A DNA stretch of 64,000 bases. Origin: an uncultured Tateyamaria sp. GTDB lineage: Bacteria > Pseudomonadota > Alphaproteobacteria > Rhodobacterales > Rhodobacteraceae. Position 1 is the stretch's first letter. Every line of letters begins with the position of its first letter. Location: NCBI RefSeq assembly GCF_947503385.1, contig NZ_CANNDO010000008.1, positions 62,001 through 126,000 of the forward strand. The letters are read 5' to 3'. The notes under the pieces are model-generated. The model was not told the origin of the DNA. It saw only the letters and a list, made by a program, of their open reading frames with translations, and did no database searches. The position numbers and the translations under genes were made by a program. Of this stretch, positions 1 through 8,655 are shown piece after piece.

Positions 1-731
1 GAGCTGTTCGCACAGATGATCTCAATGTTCAGCTCCGCGAGAGCACGCCCGAATTGGGTCATGCCCGTCATATGTTCATTGGGTTTTGGAACTCGGAACA
101 CTGTGTGCTTGTCACTGTAGAAAGCAACAGGGCGTCCATGCTTCAGCAGATAGCTTTCCACTGCCTCGAAATAGCTGAACGTGCTCTCGGACGTGACGAA
201 GCGCAGCTCCATCAACGTGCTGGTGGCATCGTCGATGAAGACGAGCAGGGTGCAAGGATCGCCCCGATCCTCGAACCAACGGTGGTCTGATCCGTCAATC
301 TGGATCAGCGCGCCGAAGCATTCCCGGCGCAAACGCGGCTGGTGGGACGTGCGGCGTTGTTTGCGAGAGAGCCAGATGCCATCTTCCTGCATCCACTTAC
401 GAACCGTCTCGCGCGAGACTTTGAAGCCGTGATGCTCGGCCAGCATCTCAGCCGCCAAGGTCGGCCCGAAGTCGGCGTAGCGCTCCTTGATGAGGCTGAG
501 CGCATAGTCGCGTTTGGCATGGTGAATGCGATTGTTCGGAGGTTTGCCACGCGCTTTGTGCCGGATCGCCGATGCGCCATCCTGACAATACCGCTTCAAC
601 AGTCGGAAAATCTGTCGCCGTGTCAGGCACAACATGTTCGCCGCAGTATCGACCGTCAGCCGACCATCATCGACCTGCGCCAAAACCTCCACGCGGTTCA
701 ACTCGCGCTCGCTCATAATTACCCATCCCAT
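1..731 (-). CDS. Transposase, DDE/rve type (ISNCY/IS1202-like), partial
   Basis: Partial reading frame whose C-terminal part lies outside the window. The visible N-terminal part has a helix-turn-helix region (TVDTAANMLCLTRRQIFRLL) and the start of the integrase-core catalytic domain with QIDGSDHRW and FYSDKHTVFR, carrying the first two catalytic aspartates. It matches the complete copy at 62084-63409. The start is either MGWVIM (731) or MSEREL (716); I use the longer form, which has a GAGGG-like site about 10 nt upstream. Assignment to ISNCY is from general family resemblance. Confidence 0.9.
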   Translation of the reverse strand, partial: MGWVIMSERELNRVEVLAQVDDGRLTVDTAANMLCLTRRQIFRLLKRYCQDGASAIRHKARGKPPNNRIHHAKRDYALSLIKERYADFGPTLAAEMLAEHHGFKVSRETVRKWMQEDGIWLSRKQRRTSHQPRLRRECFGALIQIDGSDHRWFEDRGDPCTLLVFIDDATSTLMELRFVTSESTFSYFEAVESYLLKHGRPVAFYSDKHTVFRVPKPNEHMTGMTQFGRALAELNIEIICANS

Positions 732-813
732 GTCTGCTCACCCTCAGTAATTTTTGAGGGCAGAGTGACATTCCTGAATTGCTCATGGGTGACATTATCG
801 CTTTGCGGCTACA
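1..813 (-). mobile_element. Insertion sequence copy 1, partial (cut by window edge)
   Basis: Bases 1-813 match 62679-63491 wherever I compared them; the two copies diverge right after the shared 'ggctaca'. It is therefore the right-hand end of a second copy of the element described at 61548-63491, in the same orientation. Only the transposase N-terminal half and the right inverted-repeat end are visible. The element ends 33 bp past the stop codon of the neighbouring histidine kinase, so the insertion did not disrupt that gene. The left end lies outside the window. Confidence 0.93.
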
Positions 814-845
814 TGCAAAGCGACGAATAATCATACTTATGTAAA

Positions 846-3065
846 TTATCCGACCTGCACCCGCTGGTCCGCGCCGAACCCTTCGCTCAGGAAATCGCAG
901 ACACGTTGGGCGTTTACCGGTTTCGCCAGCAATTTGATGTGCAGGCGTTTGCAGTGGGATCGCAACTCCATCGTGCGATCGGCAGAGATAATGGCCGCCG
1001 GAACGCGCCCGTAGCGGTGCAGGATACTTTCGTACAGTTCGACGCCGTTCATCCCGTCGCCCAGTTGGAAATCCAGCAGGAACACATCCGGCACCAGATC
1101 AATCTCGGAAATGGTGGCCAGCGCCTCTTCGGCGGATTCGGCGACGATTACCTCGCCGCCGCAGCTTTCGATCAGGTGGCTGATGGCTTGCGCAACGCTG
1201 CGGTTGTTTTCCACCAGCATGACCAGCAGCCCATTCAGATCGCGCAGCGCGTGTGACGGCGCAGGCGCGCGCGTGTTGAGCAGCCGGGCGGCCGGGGCCG
1301 ACACGGGCACCATCACGGAAAAGCAGCTGCCCGTGCCCGGTTTCGACCACAGTTCAAGCGGGTGGCGCAGCCCTTTGCAGGCGCGTTCGACAATCGCCAG
1401 CCCAAGGCCGAGCCCGGTGTTGGCGGCCCCCGGCCCAAGCTGTTTGAATTCCTGAAAAATCGTGTCCTGATCCTGTTCGGCGATGCCGCAGCCGGTGTCC
1501 CAGACCTCGATCCGGGCAAAGTCACCCACCTGCCGCACCCCGGCCAGCACGCGGCCCGTTTCGGTATAGCGAATGGCGTTCGACAGCAGGTTCTGCACGA
1601 TCCGCCGCAGGTAACCGGGGTCGCTGACAACGGTCAGCCCGCTGTGAACGAGGGTGAATTTCAGCCCTTTGGCGCGGGCGCTTGGGGCCAGTTCATCACG
1701 CAGAGGGTTGAACACTTCGCTCAGCGAAATGGGTTGCACGTCGAACACCGCATGGCCCGCATCCAGTTTCGAAATGGCCGACAGCGCCTCGATGATTTGT
1801 TCGACGCCTTGCAGGGCGGTTTCGGTCTTGTCCACCACGCGCTGGATATCGGGGTTGTCGGTCTGGTCGGCGATGGAGGACACAAAGAGTTTCGCCGCCG
1901 ACAGCGGCTGCAACAGATCGTGGCTCGCGGCGGCGACAAAGCGGGATTTGGACGCGTTGGCGCGCTCGGCTTCGGCCAGCGCCTCTTCCAGTTCGGCGGT
2001 GCGTTCTTCGACCCAGCCTTCGAGCTTTTCGTTCACCTCGGCCAGCGCCCGTGTGGCGGCGCGTTCGGATGTCACGTCCGTCAGGCTGATTACGAACCCA
2101 CGATCCGGCATTTCCTGCGCAAAGATGCTGTAGATTTGGTCACCCTTGCGCGTCACTTCGAAAGCGATGGGTTCGCGCGGGCGCGCGCGTTTGGTCCAGT
2201 CTATCAGGCGCTGCGCGCTGAACGTGGCGTTAAAGGTCAGTTCCTCGCGGAACTGATCCATCAGATCGTCAAAGGTCAGCTTGCGGCGCGTTTTGATCGG
2301 GGCCACGTCCAGCAGCCGGTCCATGCGTTTGTTCCAGCCCACCAGCGTTTTGTCGTGGTCAAAGATGCAGACGCCCTGATTGAGGTGGTCCAGCGTGGCT
2401 TGCAGCTTGCGCGCCTCCTGATGTCGCATCTTGTCGCGTTCCTGCCGCTCCATCCGGATGATGTCGGTCACGTCCGTTTGCAGGATCACGGTCCCGTTGC
2501 GCGAAGTGCGGTGTTCTGAGGCCTGTAGCCAGCGGTCCCAGATCAGGCTGACATTAAACACCACATGTTCTTCGCGGTGCCGTTCAAGGCGCAGTTGCGC
2601 CCAGTCATCCGCCGTCTGGCCGTCCGGCAGCGCGAGAAAGCGGCTGTTGGACAGGGAGGTGACGTAGTCGTGAAAGGTCAGCCCTTCTTGCAGGTGCGGT
2701 TCGACGTCTTGCAGGTCGCGGCAGAACCGGCTGTTGAACAGCACCAGCCGGTCGTCCTGATCAAAGAGCGCAAAGCCTTCGTTGATGGTCTCGATCGCCT
2801 CGGTCAGGTTGGCCTGCGCCGTTTCGGTTTCGAGATTGGCCTGTTCGAGCCGCGCGTTGGAGTCCTGCAACAGGTCCAACGTGCGTTCCAGATCGCGGGT
2901 GCGTTGGCGCACCTCTGATTCCAGCAGTGCGGCGCGTTCAAACTGCTGATAGGCAAAGCCGGATTGTTCGGTCTTTTGTTCGACCCGGCGCATGAGCGCC
3001 TGCGAGATTTGCAGCAGTTTTTGGTTCTGCCGCTCAAGCGAATCCTGTGGGTTGATCAGCGACAT
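846..3065 (-). CDS. Hybrid sensor histidine kinase with two PAS domains and C-terminal receiver
   Basis: Cytoplasmic hybrid kinase of 739 residues with no obvious membrane segment. Order: N-terminal coiled coil (about 1-85), PAS (about 88-205), second PAS (about 222-335), HisKA with the phospho-acceptor in ASHDLLQPLSA (His382), HATPase with N-box QNLLSNAIRY and the TGLGLGLAI glycine box, then a receiver domain (about 610-735) with Asp665 in FLLDF. The start overlaps the end of the FIST gene by 10 bp, so the two are probably translationally coupled. A FIST protein beside such a kinase resembles NosP/NahK nitric-oxide sensing pairs, and the kinase plus LuxR regulator beside an alcohol dehydrogenase resembles Paracoccus FlhSR. 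The signal sensed is inferred, not shown. Confidence 0.9.
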   Translation of the reverse strand: MSLINPQDSLERQNQKLLQISQALMRRVEQKTEQSGFAYQQFERAALLESEVRQRTRDLERTLDLLQDSNARLEQANLETETAQANLTEAIETINEGFALFDQDDRLVLFNSRFCRDLQDVEPHLQEGLTFHDYVTSLSNSRFLALPDGQTADDWAQLRLERHREEHVVFNVSLIWDRWLQASEHRTSRNGTVILQTDVTDIIRMERQERDKMRHQEARKLQATLDHLNQGVCIFDHDKTLVGWNKRMDRLLDVAPIKTRRKLTFDDLMDQFREELTFNATFSAQRLIDWTKRARPREPIAFEVTRKGDQIYSIFAQEMPDRGFVISLTDVTSERAATRALAEVNEKLEGWVEERTAELEEALAEAERANASKSRFVAAASHDLLQPLSAAKLFVSSIADQTDNPDIQRVVDKTETALQGVEQIIEALSAISKLDAGHAVFDVQPISLSEVFNPLRDELAPSARAKGLKFTLVHSGLTVVSDPGYLRRIVQNLLSNAIRYTETGRVLAGVRQVGDFARIEVWDTGCGIAEQDQDTIFQEFKQLGPGAANTGLGLGLAIVERACKGLRHPLELWSKPGTGSCFSVMVPVSAPAARLLNTRAPAPSHALRDLNGLLVMLVENNRSVAQAISHLIESCGGEVIVAESAEEALATISEIDLVPDVFLLDFQLGDGMNGVELYESILHRYGRVPAAIISADRTMELRSHCKRLHIKLLAKPVNAQRVCDFLSEGFGADQRVQVG

Positions 3066-4261
3066 GGCGTGCCCGCCTTGTCATGGGGCGCGGGATGGTA
3101 GAAGGCCACGCCGCTCATCGTGTGGTTTACGTGCAGGGGGCCAATCTGTTCGCCATAGGTGGAAAACCCGGTGACGTGATTGGCGCTGAGCACGTCGGAG
3201 ATCTGGCGGGTTTGCTGGGTCTGCTCCGCCTCGATCCGGCGCAGAATGCAATCGCAGCCGATGATATTGGCCGGTTTCTGCGCGTGGCCCAGGTCAGACA
3301 GCTTGTCTTGCAGGTGGGTCGACAGGTTTTCCTGTGACGCGACAGTCAGCACCATTCCTTCGTCGATGGCGGAAAAGAACACCAGTTCGCCATGTTCATT
3401 CACCTGCTGGATGGCGCGCACGTGGTGGGTGTCGCCGATGCGCACAACAACCGGGTGCGAGGCAAAGGTAAAGCGGTCCAGCTGATCCGGGTCCTTGCCC
3501 ACGAGGCGTGCATATTCCCGCGCGGCGGGTTCGGCGTTGATCTCCTTGACGATGCGGCGGGCCGGATCGGCCCCGGTCACGACCATCTGGGTGTCGCCGG
3601 GCACAAGGTGGTTGAGGCTGAACACCCGTGTCTGGAAGCGGCTGCGCGCAAGGGTCAGGATCGCCGCGTTGCTGGCGACCTTGCCGTTCAGTGCGACAAA
3701 GGTCTGGGCAAAGCTGGTCCCGTCCCCCGCAGAGCCGCCAAAGATCGGAAAGTCGCGCAGGGCGGGCGCAATGGTGGCGGCCAGCGTATCCTCGCTGAGC
3801 GACAGACCGTCCACGACCAGAAAGGCAAAGCTGTCGTCAAGGTCGGGCGTCCGGTCCCGCAGGGCGATCCGTTCCAGCGTCACACGGTCGATGGTCGCCT
3901 GCATGTCGAGCGCGCTGATATCCTCGATCATCAGCGATTTGGTGACAAACCCGTCCGAGGGGAAGCCAATGGCCACCACCAGCCCTTCCTCGTATCCGGT
4001 TGTGCCGATCTCGCCCGCTGTGGTGCAGGCCAATACGTCGGTGTCTGGAAACAGCGCGGCCGCCTCTGCGACGACGGTATGAAAGTCGATCGTGGGCGTG
4101 ACAAACAGTGCGACCAGCGCGAACGGGCCTTCGCCCAGTTCACGTTTCAGATGTTTGACGGGTGACGTCGTTGAAGCGCGCACTTCACCGGTGCAAAGAA
4201 TGTCACACTGGTCTGCCACGGCACGTCCTTCAAGCCTGTCGGCCTTGGACTGCAATGTCAT
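3056..4261 (-). CDS. FIST N/C-domain signal sensor protein (NosP-like)
   Basis: Soluble protein of 401 residues with the FIST N-terminal signature (FPDTDVLACTTAGEI, then IFGGSAGDGTSF) and a FIST C-terminal half ending in FSTYGEQIG and an HTMSGVAFY segment. FIST proteins are ligand-sensing partners of kinases; some (NosP) bind heme and respond to nitric oxide. It sits second in the regulator-FIST-kinase operon, 32 bp after the LuxR regulator and overlapping the kinase by 10 bp. A GGGAG site precedes the start. Heme or NO binding here is inference from gene partnership only. Confidence 0.85.
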   Translation of the reverse strand: MTLQSKADRLEGRAVADQCDILCTGEVRASTTSPVKHLKRELGEGPFALVALFVTPTIDFHTVVAEAAALFPDTDVLACTTAGEIGTTGYEEGLVVAIGFPSDGFVTKSLMIEDISALDMQATIDRVTLERIALRDRTPDLDDSFAFLVVDGLSLSEDTLAATIAPALRDFPIFGGSAGDGTSFAQTFVALNGKVASNAAILTLARSRFQTRVFSLNHLVPGDTQMVVTGADPARRIVKEINAEPAAREYARLVGKDPDQLDRFTFASHPVVVRIGDTHHVRAIQQVNEHGELVFFSAIDEGMVLTVASQENLSTHLQDKLSDLGHAQKPANIIGCDCILRRIEAEQTQQTRQISDVLSANHVTGFSTYGEQIGPLHVNHTMSGVAFYHPAPHDKAGTPCR

Positions 4262-4293
4262 TTGATTTCTCCCTGACCCTCACGATACGGGGG

Positions 4294-4995
4294 TCAGTCC
4301 GAGCTTGGCAAGACCTTAGAGTACTTGGCTTCCTGTGCGACAAGAACCGCTTGTGTCCGGCTTTGCACACTGAGCTTGCGCATGATCGCCGTCACGTGCG
4401 CCTTGACCGTGGTTTCCGCGATGGACAGGTCAAAGGCGATCTGTTTGTTCAGCTTGCCCTCACAGATGAGGTCTAGGATGCGCGCCTGCTGATTGGTCAG
4501 CGAACACAAGCGGGTCAGGTGGTCTTCCTTGCCTTCGGCGCCGTTGCCTTCGACGTACCCTGCGGGTTTGTAGATGTCGCCCGCCGCGATGGTCTGGATC
4601 GCTTCGCGGAACACCGACCGGTGCGAATGTTTCGGGACAAAGCCCTGCGCGCCCGCGGTGATGGAATTGGCGATGATGGAATTATCGGTCATCGACGACA
4701 CGATGATCACCGGCGTGTTTTCCGCCGTACGCTTGAGACGCATCAGCCCGTCCAGCCCGTCCACATCCGGCAGGTTCAGGTCCAGCAGGATCAGCGAGGG
4801 CGGCACGTCTTGGTTCAGCCGGTCAAGGGCGCGTTCGAGGCTGTCGGCTGTCACCACGTTGGCAAAATTGGCCACCGACCTCAGGGTCAGTTCAAGCGCG
4901 TCGCAGAACAGCGGGTGATCGTCGATCACCAGCGCCCAGCCTTGCGGCATTTTGGTTTCGGAAGGATCGGATACGGGCACAGGATGAAGCGACAT
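4294..4995 (-). CDS. LuxR/NarL-family response regulator (FlhR/ExaE-like)
   Basis: Response regulator of 233 residues. The N-terminal receiver has the acidic pocket VIDDH and phospho-acceptor Asp72 in LILLDLNLPD; the C-terminal LuxR helix-turn-helix (about 165-225) reads LTNQQARILDLICEGKLNKQ followed by IAFDLSIAETTVKAHV. It heads the sensor operon and lies beside a PQQ alcohol dehydrogenase gene. Regulators of this type (FlhR, ExaE/AgmR, MxaB) activate quinoprotein alcohol and formaldehyde oxidation genes, so this is the best candidate to bind the shared promoter motif of this cluster. Its own upstream region carries a variant of the motif. Confidence 0.92.
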   Translation of the reverse strand: MSLHPVPVSDPSETKMPQGWALVIDDHPLFCDALELTLRSVANFANVVTADSLERALDRLNQDVPPSLILLDLNLPDVDGLDGLMRLKRTAENTPVIIVSSMTDNSIIANSITAGAQGFVPKHSHRSVFREAIQTIAAGDIYKPAGYVEGNGAEGKEDHLTRLCSLTNQQARILDLICEGKLNKQIAFDLSIAETTVKAHVTAIMRKLSVQSRTQAVLVAQEAKYSKVLPSSD

Positions 4996-5001
4996 GACAT
5001 C

Positions 5002-5048
5002 AGCTTAGCCCACGGTGCGGCGTGCGGTCACTTGCCAAAAGGTACTAG
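5002..5048 (-). promoter_or_regulatory. Putative promoter/activator site of the response-regulator operon
   Basis: Read on the minus strand, the site TAGTACCTTTTGGCAAG is followed 36 bp later by a TAAGCT hexamer, the same geometry as other motif copies in this cluster. The hexamer lies only a few bases from the annotated start codon, so the mRNA would be leaderless or the true start lies further in. It is a divergent variant of the motif. Confidence 0.4.
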
Positions 5049-5061
5049 ACCCTAACGTAAA

Positions 5062-5085
5062 GCGCCCCCGCAGATGCAGGGGCGC
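5062..5085 (-). terminator. Hairpin terminator of the alcohol dehydrogenase gene
   Basis: GCGCCCC and GGGGCGC arms flank a 10-base loop. On the minus strand the stem is followed by a short TTTA stretch. It lies about 20 bp past the alcohol dehydrogenase stop codon and before the regulator operon, as expected of a rho-independent terminator with a weak U-tract. Confidence 0.6.
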
Positions 5086-5106
5086 CAGAGCGTGCTTTGT
5101 GTTGGA

Positions 5107-6873
5107 TCAGTTGGCGGAGGCCAGCTGTTTGGGCAGGCGGAAGGTCCAGAGCGTACCACCTTGGTTCAGGTAGTTGACCTTCTTGGCCACCTCACCACCC
5201 CAGAGCGGAACCGCGCCACCCCAGCCGGAGATCACGGTGACGTATTGTTCGCCGTCCTGTTCCCATGTCACGGGCTGACCCACGATGCCGGACCCGGTCT
5301 GGAACGACCACAGCACGTCGCCGGTGTCGTCGTCAAAGGCGATAAAGCGACCGTCCGGCGTGCCGGTGAACACAAGGCCACCCGCCGTTGTCATCACGCC
5401 ACCCCAAAGCGGTGCGTCGTTCTTGAATTCCCACTTCACGTCGCCGGTGTCGGGGTCGATCGCCTTGAGGCTGCCGATGTGGTCTTCGTAGTTGGGCTTG
5501 ATGGTAAAGCCCGAGCCCAGATAGGCGGCACCTTTCTTGTAGGTGATCGGCTCGTTCCAGATGTCCATGCCCCATTCGTTCGAGGGCACGTAGAAGTTGC
5601 CGGTGCGCTGGCTGAACGCCATCGGCATCCAGTTCTTGCCCCCGAGGAAGGACGGCGAGGCAAAGACGACTTCGCCCTTTTTGCCATCGGCAGCCGCAGC
5701 CGGATCACCGGGGCGGTTTTCCTCGTTGTAGATCGGGCGGCCATTCTCATCGAGACCTGCGGCCCACGAGATGTCCTTGACGAAGGGCACGCCACGGACG
5801 AATGCGCCGTCGTCGCGGTTCAGCACGTAGAAAAAGCCGTTGCGGTCCGCCGTGGCAAAGCGTTTTTCGCCTGCCCGGTTTTCATAGGCCACAACTTCGT
5901 TGACGCCGTCATAGTCCCAGCCCTCGCGCGGTGTGGTCTGGAAGTGCCACTTGATTTCACCGGTTGCAGGGTCGATGCCGATCCGCGAGGCGGCATAAAG
6001 GTTGTCGCCCGAGCCGTCATTGTTCTGGCCCGCATCCCGCAGCCAAGAATTCCAAGGCGCAGGGTTGCCGGTGCCAAAGACCAGCGTGTCGGTGTCCGCG
6101 TCATAGGACCCGCCCAGCCACGTGGCGCCGCCGCCGGTTTTCCACATGTCGCCCGGCCATGTCGCGTTCAGCGTGCCGGTCATGGTGCTTTCTTCGCCGT
6201 TGAGCATCCCCATGTGACCTTCGATCACGGGGCGGTCCCAGACGAGTTCGCCGGTTTCGGCGTCACGCGCCTGCACGGCACCGACGATGCCAAACTCACC
6301 ACCCGAATTGCCGGTGATGATCAGGCCGTTCACGATCAGCGGTGCAGCAGTATAGCTGTAGCCCGCCTTGTAGTCGGCGATTTTCTTGTTCCAGACGGTG
6401 TCGCCCGTCTTGGCATTCAGCGCCACGATGCGCGCGTCCAGCGTGCCGAAATAGATATTGTCGCCATAGATGGCCGCGCCGCGGTTGACCACGTCACAGC
6501 AGGGCAGGATGCCTTCGGGCAGGCGGGCGTCATATTGCCAAATCTCCTGACCGGTTTTCACGTCGATGGCGTACATCCGGCTGTAGGAGCCGGTGATATA
6601 CATGACACCGTCATGCACGATGGGCTGTGTTTCCTGCCCGCGCTGTTTCTCACCGCCCAGCGAAAAGGCCCACGCCGGAACCAGATTGTCCACGTTGTCC
6701 TTGTTCAGTATGTCGAGCGGCGAATACCGTTGCAGGTGGCGGCCCATGCCGTTGGTCAGAACGTCCCCGGTGCTTGCCGTGTCGTTTGCCAGCATCTCTT
6801 CGGTGACGCCTTCTGCGAATGCAGACGTCGCCGCAAGGATGCCCGCGACGGTAAGCGCAATAAATCTGTTCAT
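5107..6873 (-). CDS. PQQ-dependent alcohol dehydrogenase (methanol/ethanol family, ExaF/PedH type)
   Basis: Periplasmic quinoprotein of 588 residues with an eight-bladed propeller fold and a Sec signal peptide ([20 protein letters not shown]). Key features are the vicinal disulfide Cys125-Cys126 ([10 protein letters not shown]), metal ligands Glu193 (GGEFG) and Asn270 (GNPAPWN), and catalytic Asp320 with Asp322 in WDYDG. The extra aspartate two residues after the catalytic one is the known signature of lanthanide-dependent enzymes; calcium enzymes carry Ala, Ser or Thr there. The N-terminal [18 protein letters not shown] stretch and the loop after GNPAPWN resemble ethanol dehydrogenases (ExaA/PedH/ExaF) more than XoxF. 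The start at 6873 has a GGAGG site; the upstream in-frame extension lacks coding character. Likely oxidises ethanol or methanol and passes electrons to the cytochrome c at 14087. Confidence 0.95.
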   Translation of the reverse strand: MNRFIALTVAGILAATSAFAEGVTEEMLANDTASTGDVLTNGMGRHLQRYSPLDILNKDNVDNLVPAWAFSLGGEKQRGQETQPIVHDGVMYITGSYSRMYAIDVKTGQEIWQYDARLPEGILPCCDVVNRGAAIYGDNIYFGTLDARIVALNAKTGDTVWNKKIADYKAGYSYTAAPLIVNGLIITGNSGGEFGIVGAVQARDAETGELVWDRPVIEGHMGMLNGEESTMTGTLNATWPGDMWKTGGGATWLGGSYDADTDTLVFGTGNPAPWNSWLRDAGQNNDGSGDNLYAASRIGIDPATGEIKWHFQTTPREGWDYDGVNEVVAYENRAGEKRFATADRNGFFYVLNRDDGAFVRGVPFVKDISWAAGLDENGRPIYNEENRPGDPAAAADGKKGEVVFASPSFLGGKNWMPMAFSQRTGNFYVPSNEWGMDIWNEPITYKKGAAYLGSGFTIKPNYEDHIGSLKAIDPDTGDVKWEFKNDAPLWGGVMTTAGGLVFTGTPDGRFIAFDDDTGDVLWSFQTGSGIVGQPVTWEQDGEQYVTVISGWGGAVPLWGGEVAKKVNYLNQGGTLWTFRLPKQLASAN

Positions 6874-6992
6874 ATCTTTTCCTCCCAAGACCCGTTGGTG
6901 GGCAGTTCTCGCAAAGGCGTGCCGTGCGCACTGCGCAGCCTTCGCCCTGCTGATGATTATTCGTGCAAAAGGGGTGCACAGGTATTGCACAA

Positions 6993-7012
6993 TGGTCGTA
7001 AGACCCCAAAGA
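6993..7012 (-). promoter_or_regulatory. Putative activator site upstream of the alcohol dehydrogenase
   Basis: On the minus strand the sequence AAGGTCTTTGGGGTCTTACG lies about 120 bp upstream of the alcohol dehydrogenase start, in the divergent intergenic region. It shares the CTTTGG core with the cluster motif and contains the near-palindrome GGTCTTACGACC when extended by two bases. It is weaker than the sites at 7030 and 7620. Confidence 0.4.
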
Positions 7013-7029
7013 CCTTGACAGGAACCCCG

Positions 7030-7070
7030 CGACTTTGGTCGCAGAGCGACTCGATCCGGCACGTCATATC
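7030..7070 (+). promoter_or_regulatory. Promoter with shared motif, upstream of gene 7093
   Basis: The element CGACTTTGGTCGCAGAG (7030-7046) is followed 36 bp from its start by an ATATCC-like -10 region and then the ribosome-binding site of the gene at 7093. This is one of the strongest copies of the motif shared by the PQQ/alcohol units. Confidence 0.6.
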
Positions 7071-7092
7071 CTGCGCATGGGAGGACGGTGCC

Positions 7093-7614
7093 ATGAAATT
7101 CGCAGCACCTATCGTGCTGGCATTTGTGGCCGCTGCCGCCGCAGCGGAGCCACAGGGCGTCTATCTTGAGTCGCAGGATGGGACGCGGGTAAAGATTGCC
7201 ACAGTAGAGGTGTCGGGCAGTGGCGACTACACGGTCGAGATGGCTGAGGCCCCCTTTGCCGATCACTTCCTGTCGATGCGCCCGTTTCGCTGTCTCGAAG
7301 GGCCGGCCAAGCATTGGTGCCACGTCCCCTACCCTTACGAGATCGCGCGCAATATCGGCGCGGACCTGACCGATCTGGAATATGACTTTCTCTTTCTGTG
7401 GAAGGGCGCCACGGAATACGGGATCAACATGTGGAACGGGGTCTACTACAAACTCGACCGCGCGGACGGGCGTCTGATCGGCACCCTGCACGAAATGGAC
7501 ATGGACCTGCTGTCCGCCCCGCCGGGGGCGGGGGACCTGCGCCCCTTGCGGGCCAGTGACCTGCACGAAAGTGACCCGGACAGCCATTGGCTGCCACGCA
7601 TGATCATCGAATGA
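7093..7614 (+). CDS. Conserved hypothetical exported protein of the alcohol oxidation cluster
   Basis: Protein of 173 residues with a signal peptide ([20 protein letters not shown]). I do not recognise a characterised family. The mature part has two cysteines close together ([19 protein letters not shown]) that could form a disulfide or bind metal, and a tryptophan/tyrosine-rich segment ([10 protein letters not shown]). The start at 7093 has a GGGAGGA site. It is transcribed divergently from the alcohol dehydrogenase and carries the shared promoter motif, so a periplasmic role in alcohol oxidation or its regulation is likely; its biochemical function is unknown. Confidence 0.75.
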   Translation: MKFAAPIVLAFVAAAAAAEPQGVYLESQDGTRVKIATVEVSGSGDYTVEMAEAPFADHFLSMRPFRCLEGPAKHWCHVPYPYEIARNIGADLTDLEYDFLFLWKGATEYGINMWNGVYYKLDRADGRLIGTLHEMDMDLLSAPPGAGDLRPLRASDLHESDPDSHWLPRMIIE

Positions 7615-7619
7615 ACCTG

Positions 7620-7661
7620 CGGCTTTGGTCGCATTCCGGCGCGGGGCGAACCTGCTAGGCT
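7620..7661 (+). promoter_or_regulatory. Promoter with shared motif, upstream of ABC binding-protein gene
   Basis: CGGCTTTGGTCGCATTC (7620-7636) with TAGGCT at 7656-7661, 36 bp from the motif start. It lies between two co-directional genes and shows that the binding-protein gene at 7684 can be transcribed separately. Confidence 0.6.
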
Positions 7662-7683
7662 GGACCGATACGGGGAGGATCGC

Positions 7684-8655
7684 ATGACGTTTTTCAAAGC
7701 AGTGACCGGGGCGGTGATCGCCGCTGTTGTGGCCACGGTTGGCTGGGCCGACACACCGACGCTGCGCGCGTCTGTGCTCAAGTTCGGGACCGTCAATTGG
7801 GAACTGAACACGATCCGGCACCACGGCTTCGACGCCGCGCATGGGTTCAACTTGCAGGTACAGGGTGTCGCCGGTGGATCAGCGGCCAAGGTCGCGTTTC
7901 AAGGCGGCGAGGCGGATGTGATCGTGTCGGACTGGCTGTGGGTCGCACGTCGGCGCGCGGCGGGCAAGGACTACGTGTTCATCCCGTATTCCAAGGCGGT
8001 GGGCGGTGTGATGGTGCCCGCTGACAGCCCCGCACAGTCGCTGGCCGACCTTGCCGGGGCCAAGATCGGCATCGCCGGTGGACCATTGGACAAAAGCTGG
8101 CTGATTTTGCAGGCCTATGCGGAACAGGCCCACGGCCTCGATCTCAAGGCAGACACCGAACAGGTGTTTGCCGCGCCGCCGCTGATCTTCAAATCCGCCC
8201 TGTCGGGCGAGGTGGGGGCGGCCATCAACTTTTGGCACTTCCTCGCTAAGATGGAGGCGTCGGGGATGCGCAAGCTGGTCGATGTGGCCGATGCCGCCAC
8301 GGCGCTGGGGTTGGACCCGGATACGCCACTGCTGGGCTACGTGATCAAGGGCGAGATGCTGCGCGACAATCCCGACCTTGTACACGGCCTTGCAGCCGCC
8401 TCGCGCGATGCCAAGGATCTGTTGGCCGCGAATGATGCCGAATGGGACCGCTTGCGCGACAAGATGAACGCCAAGACGGATGCGCAGTTTGCCGCCCTCA
8501 AGGCCGGGTTCCGTGCAGGCATTCCCGCGCCGGGCCCGGTGGACGAGGATGCCGCCGCCCGGATGCTGGCGCTGATGGTCGCGCTTGGCGGTGACGATCT
8601 TGTGGGCGAGGCGCGCACGTTGCCCGCAGGTACATTCCTCCAACCGGGCAGCTAG
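7684..8655 (+). CDS. ABC transporter substrate-binding protein, NitT/TauT (SsuA/NMT1) type
   Basis: Exported protein of 323 residues with a signal peptide ending at VGWADT. The body has the SsuA/NMT1 fold pattern: [37 protein letters not shown], and [15 protein letters not shown]. It starts from a strong GGGGAGG site, and its stop codon abuts the GTG start of the ATPase gene. The likely permease partner is at 23144, about 14 kb away within the same regulon. The substrate is unknown; because the system is linked to a PQQ enzyme with a lanthanide signature, a role in uptake of a cofactor-related compound or metal chelate is possible but unproven. Confidence 0.85.
   Translation: MTFFKAVTGAVIAAVVATVGWADTPTLRASVLKFGTVNWELNTIRHHGFDAAHGFNLQVQGVAGGSAAKVAFQGGEADVIVSDWLWVARRRAAGKDYVFIPYSKAVGGVMVPADSPAQSLADLAGAKIGIAGGPLDKSWLILQAYAEQAHGLDLKADTEQVFAAPPLIFKSALSGEVGAAINFWHFLAKMEASGMRKLVDVADAATALGLDPDTPLLGYVIKGEMLRDNPDLVHGLAAASRDAKDLLAANDAEWDRLRDKMNAKTDAQFAALKAGFRAGIPAPGPVDEDAAARMLALMVALGGDDLVGEARTLPAGTFLQPGS

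Noticed and set aside
815-833. A third IS end beside copy 1 (GCAAAGCGACGAATAATC)
   Set aside because: It repeats the GCAAAGCGA of the inverted repeat but lacks the TGTCACC block; more likely chance or a target preference.
5074-7614. Very long open frame on the plus strand opposite the alcohol dehydrogenase
   Set aside because: It is the antisense shadow of a high-GC gene; only its last part (7093-7614), with its own ribosome-binding site and signal peptide, is a real gene.
6874-7842. Upstream in-frame extension of the alcohol dehydrogenase to a 911-residue protein
   Set aside because: The extension has no family resemblance, overlaps two plus-strand genes, and a signal peptide with GGAGG begins at 6873.
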